From the NCBI RefSeq assembly GCF_001424125.1, contig NZ_LMQI01000005.1:403567-467566 (forward strand): DNA of 64,000 nt, given 5' to 3'. Of the stretch, positions 34,925-42,907 are shown one piece after another. The number at the start of each line of letters is the position of its first letter. The stretch's first letter is position 1. This stretch comes from Cellulomonas sp. Leaf395 (lineage in GTDB: Bacteria > Actinomycetota > Actinomycetes > Actinomycetales > Cellulomonadaceae). Made by a program: the position numbers and the translations under genes. The notes beneath the pieces were generated by a model. It ran no database searches. It was given only the letters and a program-made list of their open reading frames with translations, and was not told the origin of the DNA.

Positions 34925-36694
34925 GTGCTCCGCACCCACACGGCCGGCTCGCTGCGAGCCGAGCACATCGGTACCACCGTCACCCTCACGGGCTGGGTGG
35001 ACCGGCGTCGCGATCACGGTGGGGTCGCGTTCGTGGACCTGCGGGACGCCTCGGGCATCGCGCAGGTCGTCGTCCGCGACGAGGCTGTCGCGCACGGGCT
35101 GCGCGCGGAGTACGTGCTGCAGGTGACGGGCGAGGTGGGTCGTCGGCCCGCGGGCAACGAGAACCCGAACCTGGCCACCGGCGAGGTCGAGCTCGTCGCC
35201 GCCCAGGTCGTCGTGCTCAACGAGTCCGAGCCGCTGCCGTTCCAGGTCTCGTCGTCGCTCGACGAGGCCGTGGGTGAGGAGGCTCGCCTTAAGTACCGCT
35301 ACCTGGACCTGCGCAGGCCCGCGCCGGCTCGCGCGATGCGCCTGCGCGCCAAGGCGAACCAGGCTGCGCGCCGGGTGCTCGACGCGCAGGACTTCGTCGA
35401 GGTCGAGACCCCGACCCTCACGCGCTCGACGCCCGAGGGAGCCCGTGACTTCCTCGTGCCCGCGCGCCTGTCGCCCGGGTCCTGGTACGCGCTCCCGCAG
35501 TCGCCGCAGCTGTTCAAGCAGCTGCTCATGGTCGGTGGGCTCGAGCGGTACTACCAGATCGCCCGCTGCTACCGGGACGAGGACTTCCGCGCCGACCGTC
35601 AGCCGGAGTTCACGCAGCTGGACGTCGAGATGAGCTTCGTCGAGCAGGACGACGTCATCGCTCTCGGCGAGCAGATCCTCGTCGCCCTGTGGGACCTCAT
35701 CGGCGTGACGGTCCCGACGCCGATCCCGCGCATCACGTTCGCGGAATCCATGGCGCGCTACGGCAACGACAAGCCGGACCTGCGGTTCGGGCTCGAGCTG
35801 GTCGAGCTGACGTCCTACTTCTCCCAGACGCCGTTCCGCGTCTTCCAGGCCCCCTACGTCGGCGCTGTCGTGCAGCCCGGAGGCGGCTCGACGCCTCGAC
35901 GCGGGTTCGACGCGTGGCAGGAGTGGGCCAAGCAGCGCGGCGCCAAGGGCCTTGCGTACGTCACGGTCGGCGAGGACGGCGAGCTGGGCGGCCCCGTGGC
36001 CAAGAACCTCTCCGAGTCCGAGCGCGCCGGTCTCGTGGCCGCCGTCGGCGCGAGCCCCGGTGACGCCGTGTTCTTCGCGGCCGGGCCGGTCAACGACGCA
36101 CGTGCGCTGCTCGGGGCTGCCCGCCTCGAGATCGGTCGCCGCGGCGGGCTGATCGACGAGAACGAGTGGAAGTTCGTCTGGGTGGTCGACGCCCCGCTGT
36201 TCAAGCCCACAGGCGAGGACGACGACGTGGCGGTCGGCGGGGGAGCGTGGACAGCCGTGCACCACGCGTTCACGTCCCCGACGCCGGAGTGGATCGACAC
36301 GTTCGAGCAGGACCCGGGCGCCGCGCTGGCCTATGCGTACGACATCGTCTGCAACGGCAACGAGATCGGTGGCGGCTCCATCCGTATCCACCGCAGGGAC
36401 GTCCAGGAGCGCGTGTTCGACGTCATGGGCATCGGGCCGGACGAGGCGCAGGAGAAGTTCGGCTTCCTGCTCAACGCCTTCCAGTTCGGTGCGCCGCCGC
36501 ACGGTGGCATCGCGTTCGGGTGGGACCGGATCCTTGCCCTCCTGACGGGCTCGGAGTCGATCCGCGACGTCATCGCCTTCCCGAAGTCGGGCGGCGGGTA
36601 CGACCCGCTCACGGCCGCGCCCGGCCCGATCACGCCCGAGCAGCGGCGCGAGGCCGGCGTGGACGCCAAGCCGAAGGCCGCACCCGAGGCCTGA
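34925..36694 (+). CDS. aspS: Aspartyl-tRNA synthetase
   Basis: A 589-residue bacterial-type class II synthetase. The OB anticodon-binding domain ([22 protein letters not shown]) precedes motif 2 ([22 protein letters not shown]), the bacterial GAD insertion domain (about residues 290-410) and motif 3 ([10 protein letters not shown]). A short Ala/Pro/Lys tail ends the protein. Whether it also charges tRNA-Asn cannot be decided from this window. GTG 34925 follows GAAGGATC. The next gene starts on its stop codon. Confidence 0.96.
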   Translation: MLRTHTAGSLRAEHIGTTVTLTGWVDRRRDHGGVAFVDLRDASGIAQVVVRDEAVAHGLRAEYVLQVTGEVGRRPAGNENPNLATGEVELVAAQVVVLNESEPLPFQVSSSLDEAVGEEARLKYRYLDLRRPAPARAMRLRAKANQAARRVLDAQDFVEVETPTLTRSTPEGARDFLVPARLSPGSWYALPQSPQLFKQLLMVGGLERYYQIARCYRDEDFRADRQPEFTQLDVEMSFVEQDDVIALGEQILVALWDLIGVTVPTPIPRITFAESMARYGNDKPDLRFGLELVELTSYFSQTPFRVFQAPYVGAVVQPGGGSTPRRGFDAWQEWAKQRGAKGLAYVTVGEDGELGGPVAKNLSESERAGLVAAVGASPGDAVFFAAGPVNDARALLGAARLEIGRRGGLIDENEWKFVWVVDAPLFKPTGEDDDVAVGGGAWTAVHHAFTSPTPEWIDTFEQDPGAALAYAYDIVCNGNEIGGGSIRIHRRDVQERVFDVMGIGPDEAQEKFGFLLNAFQFGAPPHGGIAFGWDRILALLTGSESIRDVIAFPKSGGGYDPLTAAPGPITPEQRREAGVDAKPKAAPEA

Positions 36695-37455
36695 TGGCGG
36701 ACGTGCTCGAGCTGCTCCCGCCCCGCTGGCGGGAGCACCGGATGATCCTGGGCGACCGCATCCGCTGGGACGCGGTCCAGTTGCTCGGCGACGACGACGG
36801 CGTGGTGCTGCTGATCGGCGGGCCGGAGCGTCCGAGCGTCCTCGGGCTCGGCGATCCCGCGACCGTCGACCGGGTGGTCGCCGGCGCGGACGTCGGGCCT
36901 GCCCGGTGGATGAGCGTGCCGCGGGGGTGCAGGCCGCAGCCGGGCGTCCTGGACGGCCTCGGCCTCGTCCCGTTCTCCGCGTGGGACTGGCTCTCGACCG
37001 GGGCAGGGCTGCCGGCGCACGTCCCGGGAGAGGCGCAGGTGTGCCGGCTCGACCCGGTGGGAGACGCGGACAGCATCCGTTCGTGCCTTCGGGCGTCGAA
37101 CCCGGAGACCTCGGCCGACCCTGCCGGACCCGACGAGCTCGGCTGGTGGGGTGTGCACGCGGACGGACAGCTCGCCGGGGTCGTCGGTGCGGTCGCCCGT
37201 GGCGCCGAGGGCGACGGCAGGTCCTGGCACGTGCACGGTCTCGGCGTCCTGCCGACCCTGCGGCGGACCGGGGCGGGGACAGCCCTGACGGCGGCCCTCA
37301 CCCGCGCGGCCCTCGCCGACGGGGCCTCGTGGGTGTCCCTGGGGATGTACGCGCAGAACGACGCTGCTCGCCGGATCTACCGTCGGCTGGGCTTCCGGAC
37401 CGACGCGGAGATGTCGTCGTTCTCGCCGCCGGGGACGCAGCGCCCGCCGGCCTGA
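36694..37455 (+). CDS. GNAT family N-acetyltransferase
   Basis: A 253-residue protein whose C-terminal half (about residues 120-245) is a GNAT domain. VHGLGVLPTLRRTGAGTALTAALTRAAL is the acetyl-CoA-binding motif A, and MYAQNDAARRIYRRLGFR is motif B. The N-terminal half is unassigned but may be a degenerate GNAT repeat. The acceptor is unknown. ATG overlaps the aspS stop (TGATG), so translation is coupled. Confidence 0.82.
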   Translation: MADVLELLPPRWREHRMILGDRIRWDAVQLLGDDDGVVLLIGGPERPSVLGLGDPATVDRVVAGADVGPARWMSVPRGCRPQPGVLDGLGLVPFSAWDWLSTGAGLPAHVPGEAQVCRLDPVGDADSIRSCLRASNPETSADPAGPDELGWWGVHADGQLAGVVGAVARGAEGDGRSWHVHGLGVLPTLRRTGAGTALTAALTRAALADGASWVSLGMYAQNDAARRIYRRLGFRTDAEMSSFSPPGTQRPPA

Positions 37456-37474
37456 TCCACCGGGCCAGGCTGTC

Positions 37475-39718
37475 TCAGTGGGTGATCGCCATGCGGGCGT
37501 AGGCGCGTCGCAGGAAGGGCGGCGCCCACCAGTTGGCGCGCCCGAGCAAGGTCATGGTCGCGGGGACCAGGAGCATCCGCACCAGCGTCGCGTCGATCAG
37601 CACGGCGACGGCCAGCGAGAAGCCGACCTCCTTGATCACCAGCAGCTCTCCGGCGACGAAGCCGGCGAACACCACGATGACGATGAGCGCAGCCGAGGTG
37701 ATGATCCGGCCGGACCGCTGTAGCCCGAGCCGGACGGCACGGTCGTTGGGCACACCCTCGTCGACCAGCTCCTTGATCCGCGAGAGCAGGAACACCTCGT
37801 AGTCCATGGCCAGCCCGAACCCGAAGGCGATCACCAGCGCGATGACGTACGTCTCGATGCCGCCGGTCGGCGTGAAGTTCAGCACGCCGGACAGGTGCCC
37901 ATCCTGGAAGACCCAGACCAGGACGCCCAGCGACGCCGCCAGCGAGATCACGTTGGTGAGCAGCGCCTTGACCGGCACGACGACGGAGCCGGTCATGAGG
38001 AACAGCAGGACGAGGCACGCGACGGCGACGATCCCGATCGCCCACGGCGCCCGCTCGACGATGGCGGCGGTGAAGTCGATCTGGGACGCCGCCTGACCGG
38101 TGACCCAGGTGGGGAACGGGGCGTCGAGGGCGCGGATCTGATGGACGACGTCCCGTGCCACGGCGTCGCCCGGGTCGTCGGTGTCGGGCCTGACCCCGAT
38201 CACCACGTAGGAGTCCACCGCGGACGGCGGGTCGACGGACGCCACACCGTCGAGATCCTCCAGAGTCGCGGCCCACGCCGTCGCCTCGTCGAGCGACGTC
38301 TGCGCGACGACGGTGATCGCGGGGGTGGTGGCGGCGGGGTAGTCGCTGGCGAGCGTGTCGACGAACTCGCGCTGTGCACTGCCTGCCGGCAGGAGCTCGG
38401 TGGTCGAGTTGCGCATCTCGAGGTGTGCCAGCGGGAGCGCGAGGATGCCGAGCACCGCGAGGCAGGCGAGCAGCACGGTCCACGGCCGGCGCTGCACCCG
38501 CGCAGCGAGGCGGGAGAAGGTCCCTTCCTCGGTCTGCACGTCGGCGGTCCGCGCGAGGATGCCGCGGAGCCCGGGGATGCGCGCAAGGATGCTCGGCCGG
38601 ATCATCCGCCGCCCGGCGAGCACCAGGAGGGCGGGGACGAGCGTCAGTGCCGTCGCGACCGCCACCACGATGACCGCAACACCGGCTGCGCCGAACGCCC
38701 GCAGGATCGGAGCCTCGAAGACGAGCAGCCCGGCGATCGAGATGGCGACGATGAGCGCGGAGAAGGTCACCGTGCGACCCGCGGTCGCCATGGTGCGCTC
38801 GATCGCGGTGAGGACCGCGCCGTCTCCGCGCCGCCTCCGGCTCCCGGCGCCCCCGTCGTCGTCGACCAGGTGGTGCAGCTCCTCGCGGAACCGCGACACC
38901 ATCAGCAGCCCCCAGTCGATCGAGAGCCCGAGGCCGAGCACGGTCACGATGTTGACGACGGACGAGTCGAGGTCGAGCACGTAGGAGAAGCCGAGGAGCG
39001 CAGCGAGTCCGCCGGCGATCGACGCGACCGCACCGACCATCGGCATCCCGGCGGCGAGGAAGCCGCCGAAGACGAGGATCATGATGAGCAGCGCGATCGG
39101 CAGGGCGATGGTCTCGCCCGTGCGCAGGTCCGTCTCCACCTGGTCCGTGATCGCCTCGACGATCAGGGTGGTCCCCCCGACGATGCCGGTCACCCCGGGG
39201 GCGACGTCCTCGAGGTCTGCCGGGATCTCGAGCAGTCGCGTCTCGACCTCGTCGAGCGCCACCTCCTGCTCCGCCTCCGGCAGGTCCGGTGCGAGCTCGA
39301 CCACCACGAGGAAGCCGTCGCCGTCCTGGGCGACCAGGGGCGCGGCGGCCGGGTTGGCAGCGCCGTCCGGCAGCGCGAGGGGATCGATCACCGAGACGAC
39401 ACCGTCGATGGCGACGAGGTCCTCCCGGGCAGGCGCGAGGGCCGTGGCGACGTCGGGGTCGGCCGGGTCGACGTTATCGAGGACGAGGGTCAGGGACGGA
39501 CCGCTGTCGTCGGCCTCGTCGAGGATGGCGAAGGCTTCGGAGCTCTCGGACCCGGGAACGCCGGGAGCGCCGGTGCTCAGGCGCTCGAACAGGTTCTCCC
39601 CGTGCACCCCCAGGACGGCCAGCCCGTAGCCGAGCACGGCGAAGAGCAGCCACGCCACGACGGTGAGGCGGGGATGGTGGGCAACTGCGCGACCTACTCG
39701 GGCGAACACGCGGGTCAT
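37475..39718 (-). CDS. MMPL/RND family transporter
   Basis: A 747-residue membrane protein with the MMPL layout: TM1, a large extracytoplasmic loop (about residues 35-190), TM2-6, a second loop, then TM7-12. The proton-relay region [18 protein letters not shown] (about 270) and the second-half equivalent [19 protein letters not shown] are conserved. Members export lipids or drugs; the substrate here is unknown. ATG 39718 (MTRVFARVG) places the basic segment just before TM1; GTG 39748 is in frame. Divergent from rarA. Confidence 0.9.
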   Translation of the reverse strand: MTRVFARVGRAVAHHPRLTVVAWLLFAVLGYGLAVLGVHGENLFERLSTGAPGVPGSESSEAFAILDEADDSGPSLTLVLDNVDPADPDVATALAPAREDLVAIDGVVSVIDPLALPDGAANPAAAPLVAQDGDGFLVVVELAPDLPEAEQEVALDEVETRLLEIPADLEDVAPGVTGIVGGTTLIVEAITDQVETDLRTGETIALPIALLIMILVFGGFLAAGMPMVGAVASIAGGLAALLGFSYVLDLDSSVVNIVTVLGLGLSIDWGLLMVSRFREELHHLVDDDGGAGSRRRRGDGAVLTAIERTMATAGRTVTFSALIVAISIAGLLVFEAPILRAFGAAGVAVIVVAVATALTLVPALLVLAGRRMIRPSILARIPGLRGILARTADVQTEEGTFSRLAARVQRRPWTVLLACLAVLGILALPLAHLEMRNSTTELLPAGSAQREFVDTLASDYPAATTPAITVVAQTSLDEATAWAATLEDLDGVASVDPPSAVDSYVVIGVRPDTDDPGDAVARDVVHQIRALDAPFPTWVTGQAASQIDFTAAIVERAPWAIGIVAVACLVLLFLMTGSVVVPVKALLTNVISLAASLGVLVWVFQDGHLSGVLNFTPTGGIETYVIALVIAFGFGLAMDYEVFLLSRIKELVDEGVPNDRAVRLGLQRSGRIITSAALIVIVVFAGFVAGELLVIKEVGFSLAVAVLIDATLVRMLLVPATMTLLGRANWWAPPFLRRAYARMAITH

Positions 39719-39750
39719 CGTCGCAGGTGGAGCGGGGGTCTCGCACACGT

Positions 39751-39770
39751 TGGCACACGGTGGCGTGCCA
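39751..39770. promoter_or_regulatory. Inverted repeat between mmpL-like gene and rarA
   Basis: TGGCAC-N8-GTGCCA is a 20-bp dyad between the divergent starts (32 bp upstream of the mmpL-like ATG). It looks like an operator for a dimeric repressor. No regulator gene is adjacent. Confidence 0.35.
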
Positions 39771-39812
39771 CGGTGCCGTCACCAGGCTGCGTCGGACGTC
39801 GGCGTCTCTGCG

Positions 39813-39818
39813 TACCCT
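39813..39818 (+). promoter_or_regulatory. -10 element of rarA (leaderless)
   Basis: TACCCT ends 6 bp before ATG 39825, and there is no Shine-Dalgarno. A leaderless transcript is likely. Confidence 0.5.
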
Positions 39819-39824
39819 GCCCGC

Positions 39825-41195
39825 ATGGACCTGTTCGATGCGGTGACGTCCACGGCCTCCGGGCTGCCCGCGGTCGGGGCCGGCGCCCCGCTCGCCGTCC
39901 GCATGCGGCCGCGCGACCTGGGCGAGGTGGCCGGCCAGGAGCACCTGCTCGTCGGTGGCTCACCGCTGCGGCGGCTGGTCGAGCCGGCCAACGAGGCCGC
40001 ACGCCGGGCCGCGCCCACCTCGGTCGTGCTCTGGGGACCGCCCGGCACGGGCAAGACCACCCTCGCGTACCTGATCGCCGCGACGTCCGGACGTCGGTTC
40101 GTCGAGCTGTCGGCGGTCACGGCCGGTGTCAAGGACGTGCGCGCGGTGATCGAGGACGCGCGTCGCCGCCTGGCCACGGACGGCACCGAGACCGTCCTGT
40201 TCATCGACGAGGTCCACCGGTTCACCAAGGCCCAGCAGGACGCGCTGCTGCCCAGCGTGGAGAACCGCTGGGTCACGCTGGTCGCCGCCACCACGGAGAA
40301 CCCGTCGTTCTCCGTGAACTCGCCACTCCTGTCACGGTCCCTGCTGCTCACGCTTCAGCCGCTCGACACGGACGACGTCCGTCGCCTGGTCCGTCGCGCG
40401 GTGGAGGACGAGCGCGGGCTGGACGGCTCGATCGCGCTGACCGAGGACGCGGAGGAGCACCTGCTGCGGCTGGCGGGCGGGGACGCGCGCAAGGCGCTGA
40501 CCATCCTCGAGGCGGCCGCCGGGTCCGCCCTCTCCGAGGAGGGTGCGGTCCCGCCCGTCCTGGTGGACCTCACGACGATGGAGCGGGCCATCGACGTCGC
40601 GGCCGTGCGCTACGACCGGGACGGGGACCAGCACTACGACGTCATCAGCGCGTTCATCAAGTCGATGCGCGGTTCCGACGTCGACGCGTCCCTGCACTAC
40701 CTCGCGCGGATGATCGCGGCGGGGGAGGACCCGCGGTTCATCGCCCGCCGGATCGTCATCGCCGCCGCCGAGGACGTGGGGATGGCGGACCCGAGCGCCC
40801 TGCAGACGGCGGTGGCCGCCGCGCAGGCGGTGGCCCTGATCGGTATGCCGGAGGCCCGGATCATCCTCGCGGAAGCCGTGGTGCACCTGGCGACCGCGCC
40901 GAAGTCGAACGCCGCGTACCTCGGGATCGACCGGGCGCTCGCCGACGTCCGCGCCGGCCGGATCGGCTCCGTGCCGGCCCACCTGCGCGACGCGCACTAC
41001 CCGGGCGCGAAGCAGCTGGGTCACGGCGCCAGGTACGTGTACGCGCACGACGCGCCGCACGCCGTCGCGGGCCAGCAGTACCTGCCCGACGAGCTCGCGG
41101 GCACGCGCTACTACGAGCCGAGCGACCGCGGCTACGAGCGCCAGGTCACCGACCGCCTGGACCGCATCCGCACGATCCTCGACGGCACCACCTGA
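39825..41195 (+). CDS. rarA: Replication-associated recombination protein A (MgsA/WRNIP1 family)
   Basis: A 456-residue AAA+ ATPase acting at stalled replication forks. [16 protein letters not shown] precedes Walker A ([16 protein letters not shown], about 70). [21 protein letters not shown] is Walker [13 protein letters not shown] sensor 1, and [27 protein letters not shown] the C-terminal tetramerisation domain. Full length. ATG 39825 is favoured by the -10; upstream in-frame codons encode a non-conserved stretch. Confidence 0.94.
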   Translation: MDLFDAVTSTASGLPAVGAGAPLAVRMRPRDLGEVAGQEHLLVGGSPLRRLVEPANEAARRAAPTSVVLWGPPGTGKTTLAYLIAATSGRRFVELSAVTAGVKDVRAVIEDARRRLATDGTETVLFIDEVHRFTKAQQDALLPSVENRWVTLVAATTENPSFSVNSPLLSRSLLLTLQPLDTDDVRRLVRRAVEDERGLDGSIALTEDAEEHLLRLAGGDARKALTILEAAAGSALSEEGAVPPVLVDLTTMERAIDVAAVRYDRDGDQHYDVISAFIKSMRGSDVDASLHYLARMIAAGEDPRFIARRIVIAAAEDVGMADPSALQTAVAAAQAVALIGMPEARIILAEAVVHLATAPKSNAAYLGIDRALADVRAGRIGSVPAHLRDAHYPGAKQLGHGARYVYAHDAPHAVAGQQYLPDELAGTRYYEPSDRGYERQVTDRLDRIRTILDGTT

Positions 41196-41220
41196 TTCGG
41201 GGAATGCCCGGTCTGCACGG

Positions 41221-41226
41221 TAGAGT
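41221..41226 (+). promoter_or_regulatory. -10 element of rpsD and long leader
   Basis: TAGAGT predicts a start near 41233 and a 5' leader of about 160 nt up to GTG 41392. Such a leader could host autoregulation by S4, but I see no structure I can name. Confidence 0.4.
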
Positions 41227-41391
41227 GTCGACGTCGTCCGCGGGACGGGTGTGCTTGCATGCCCCCGCTGACGGCCACCTGGGGCCTTAGCCAGCGTCGA
41301 GAACAGACGCGACGCATCCACGGTCGGCCCCACGCCCATCGGAACATCTCCGTCATCGGGTGTGACGTCTACAACGACAGGAAGTAACTCT

Positions 41392-42018
41392 GTGAGCAGC
41401 GTGACCCGCTCGCGTCGCCAGGTGCGCCTTTCCCGCGCCCTCGGCCTCGCGCTGACGCCCAAGGCAGTCAAGCACTTCGAGAAGCGGCCGTACCCCCCCG
41501 GCGAGCACGGCCGTGCGCGTCGTCGCACCGAGTCGGACTACGCCGTCCGTCTGCGGGAGAAGCAGCGTCTGCGCGCCCAGTACGCGCTGCGCGAGAAGCA
41601 GATGGCTCGTGCGTACGAGGACGCCCGCAAGGCCCCGGGCCTGACGGGTGAGGCGCTCGTCGAGAACCTCGAGACCCGCCTTGACGCTCTCGTCCTGCGC
41701 TCCGGCTTCGCCCGCACCATCCTGCAGGCCCGCCAGGTCGTCGTGCACCGTCACATGCTCGTCGACGGCAAGATCGTGGACCGTCCCTCCTTCCGCGTGA
41801 AGCCGGGCCAGACGCTCCAGGTCAAGCCGAAGAGCCAGGCCACCGTGCCGTTCCAGGTCGCCGCCGCCGGTGCGCACCGCGACGTCCTCCCGAACGTCCC
41901 GGGCTACCTCGACGTGCAGCTGGAGAAGCTCAGCTCCGTCCTGGTCCGAGCTCCGAAGCGCGCGGAGATCCCCGTGACGTGCGAGGTCCAGCTGGTCGTC
42001 GAGTACTACGCCCGCTGA
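41392..42018 (+). CDS. rpsD: 30S ribosomal protein S4
   Basis: A 208-residue primary 16S rRNA-binding protein. TRSRRQVRLSRALGLALT precedes the S4 RNA-binding domain (LETRLDALVLRSGFARTILQARQVVVHRHMLVDGKIVD). It is the zinc-free form, without N-terminal cysteines. As in many Actinobacteria it lies apart from the main ribosomal operons, here between rarA and alaS. GTG 41392 follows AGGAAG. Confidence 0.96.
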   Translation: MSSVTRSRRQVRLSRALGLALTPKAVKHFEKRPYPPGEHGRARRRTESDYAVRLREKQRLRAQYALREKQMARAYEDARKAPGLTGEALVENLETRLDALVLRSGFARTILQARQVVVHRHMLVDGKIVDRPSFRVKPGQTLQVKPKSQATVPFQVAAAGAHRDVLPNVPGYLDVQLEKLSSVLVRAPKRAEIPVTCEVQLVVEYYAR

Positions 42019-42034
42019 TCTGACCGTCTCTCGG

Positions 42035-42065
42035 ACGCCCCGCCGCGCACTGCGCTGCGGGGCGT
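42035..42065 (+). terminator. Terminator of rpsD
   Basis: Stem ACGCCCCGC-GCGC / GCGC-GCGGGGCGT with one mismatch pair and a 3-nt loop, 16 bp after the stop. Confidence 0.75.
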
Positions 42066-42083
42066 TCGTGCATCCGGGGCGGG

Positions 42084-42089
42084 TAGGGT
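42084..42089 (+). promoter_or_regulatory. -10 element of the DUF948 gene
   Basis: TAGGGT, 39 bp upstream of ATG 42129, which also has a full Shine-Dalgarno AGGAGG (42117-42122). Confidence 0.4.
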
Positions 42090-42128
42090 TTCGGCGGGGT
42101 CGACGACCCCAGAACCAGGAGGCTGGAC

Positions 42129-42497
42129 ATGTCGGTGGGTGACGTCGCGGGACTGATCGCCGCGCTCGCGTTCGTACTGCTCGTGGGCTTCTTGGCGGTG
42201 CCGCTGATCAAGCTCGGGCGGGTGCTGGACGAGACACGGACCTCGGTCAAGGAGATCACCGACCACACGGTCCCGGTGCTCGACGAGACCGCCACGCTGG
42301 TCGCGTCGTCGAACACCCAGCTGGAGAACATCGACACCGTCACCACCGCCGCGGCCCAGGTCTCGGAGAACGTCTCGGCGCTCACGTCGCTGTTCGCCGC
42401 GACCGTCGGCGGGCCGATGATCAAGGCGGCCGCCTTCTCGTACGGCGTGCGCACGGCGCTGTCGGGTCTCGCGGCGAGCGCACGCCGGAGCCGATGA
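42129..42497 (+). CDS. DUF948 domain membrane protein
   Basis: A 122-residue protein with an N-terminal membrane helix (about residues 7-28, VAGLIAALAFVLLVGFLAVPLI) and a helical, coiled-coil-like rest (LDETRTSVKEITDHTVPVLDETATLV). It matches the DUF948 family found upstream of alaS in Actinobacteria. Function unknown. ATG follows AGGAGG by 6 nt. It overlaps the next gene by 4 bases. Confidence 0.82.
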   Translation: MSVGDVAGLIAALAFVLLVGFLAVPLIKLGRVLDETRTSVKEITDHTVPVLDETATLVASSNTQLENIDTVTTAAAQVSENVSALTSLFAATVGGPMIKAAAFSYGVRTALSGLAASARRSR

Positions 42498-42856
42498 TGG
42501 GACGCCGGCTCACCTGGCTCGCGATCGGGGTCGTCCTGACTGTCGTCGTGGTCCGCAAGGGGCGCAAGGTTGTGGAGACCTACCTGCCCGCGGGGACGAC
42601 CGACGCGATCGACGGTGCCCAGCGGGTCTCGCACGCGCTCGCCACGCTGAAGACGGAGTTCCTCGCCGCGATGGCCCAGCGTGAGCAGGAGCTGCGGCAC
42701 GACCTCGTGGGCGACGTCGACGTCGAGGCGCTGCGGGCCGAACGTCCGGAGCGGGTGGCGAACCTGCGCAGCGCTTGGTCGGCCCGCCACGGTGAGGACT
42801 GGACCCGCAGCCCCACCGAGGACCCCGACGACGACGACGGCTACACCTTCTACTGA
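42494..42856 (+). CDS. Small conserved membrane protein upstream of alaS
   Basis: A 120-residue protein with an N-terminal hydrophobic segment (LTWLAIGVVLTVVVV, residues 5-19), then a charged helical region and an acidic tail (EDPDDDDGYTFY). It resembles the small hypothetical protein that regularly accompanies DUF948 before alaS in Actinobacteria. The start overlaps the DUF948 stop (ATGATG). Function unknown. Confidence 0.7.
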   Translation: MMGRRLTWLAIGVVLTVVVVRKGRKVVETYLPAGTTDAIDGAQRVSHALATLKTEFLAAMAQREQELRHDLVGDVDVEALRAERPERVANLRSAWSARHGEDWTRSPTEDPDDDDGYTFY

Positions 42857-42907
42857 CCCACCACCGCAGGCACCACCCGAACACGACAGATGGACGACGA
42901 GGACACG

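Noticed and set aside
31300..34989. A 1229-codon minus-strand frame extending the cyclophilin gene upstream
   Set aside because: Only the last 255 codons (from GTG 32067) resemble a protein family. The extension lies antisense to the MBL, radical SAM and hypothetical genes and is Arg-rich junk.
37895..41290. A 1131-codon plus-strand frame over the MMPL transporter and rarA
   Set aside because: It is antisense to the transporter and out of frame with rarA; the translation has no recognisable domain.
42890..42907. Longer alaS start at ATG 42890
   Set aside because: No Shine-Dalgarno precedes it, whereas ATG 42908 has GAGGA 4 nt upstream and begins with the conserved MRTAEIR.
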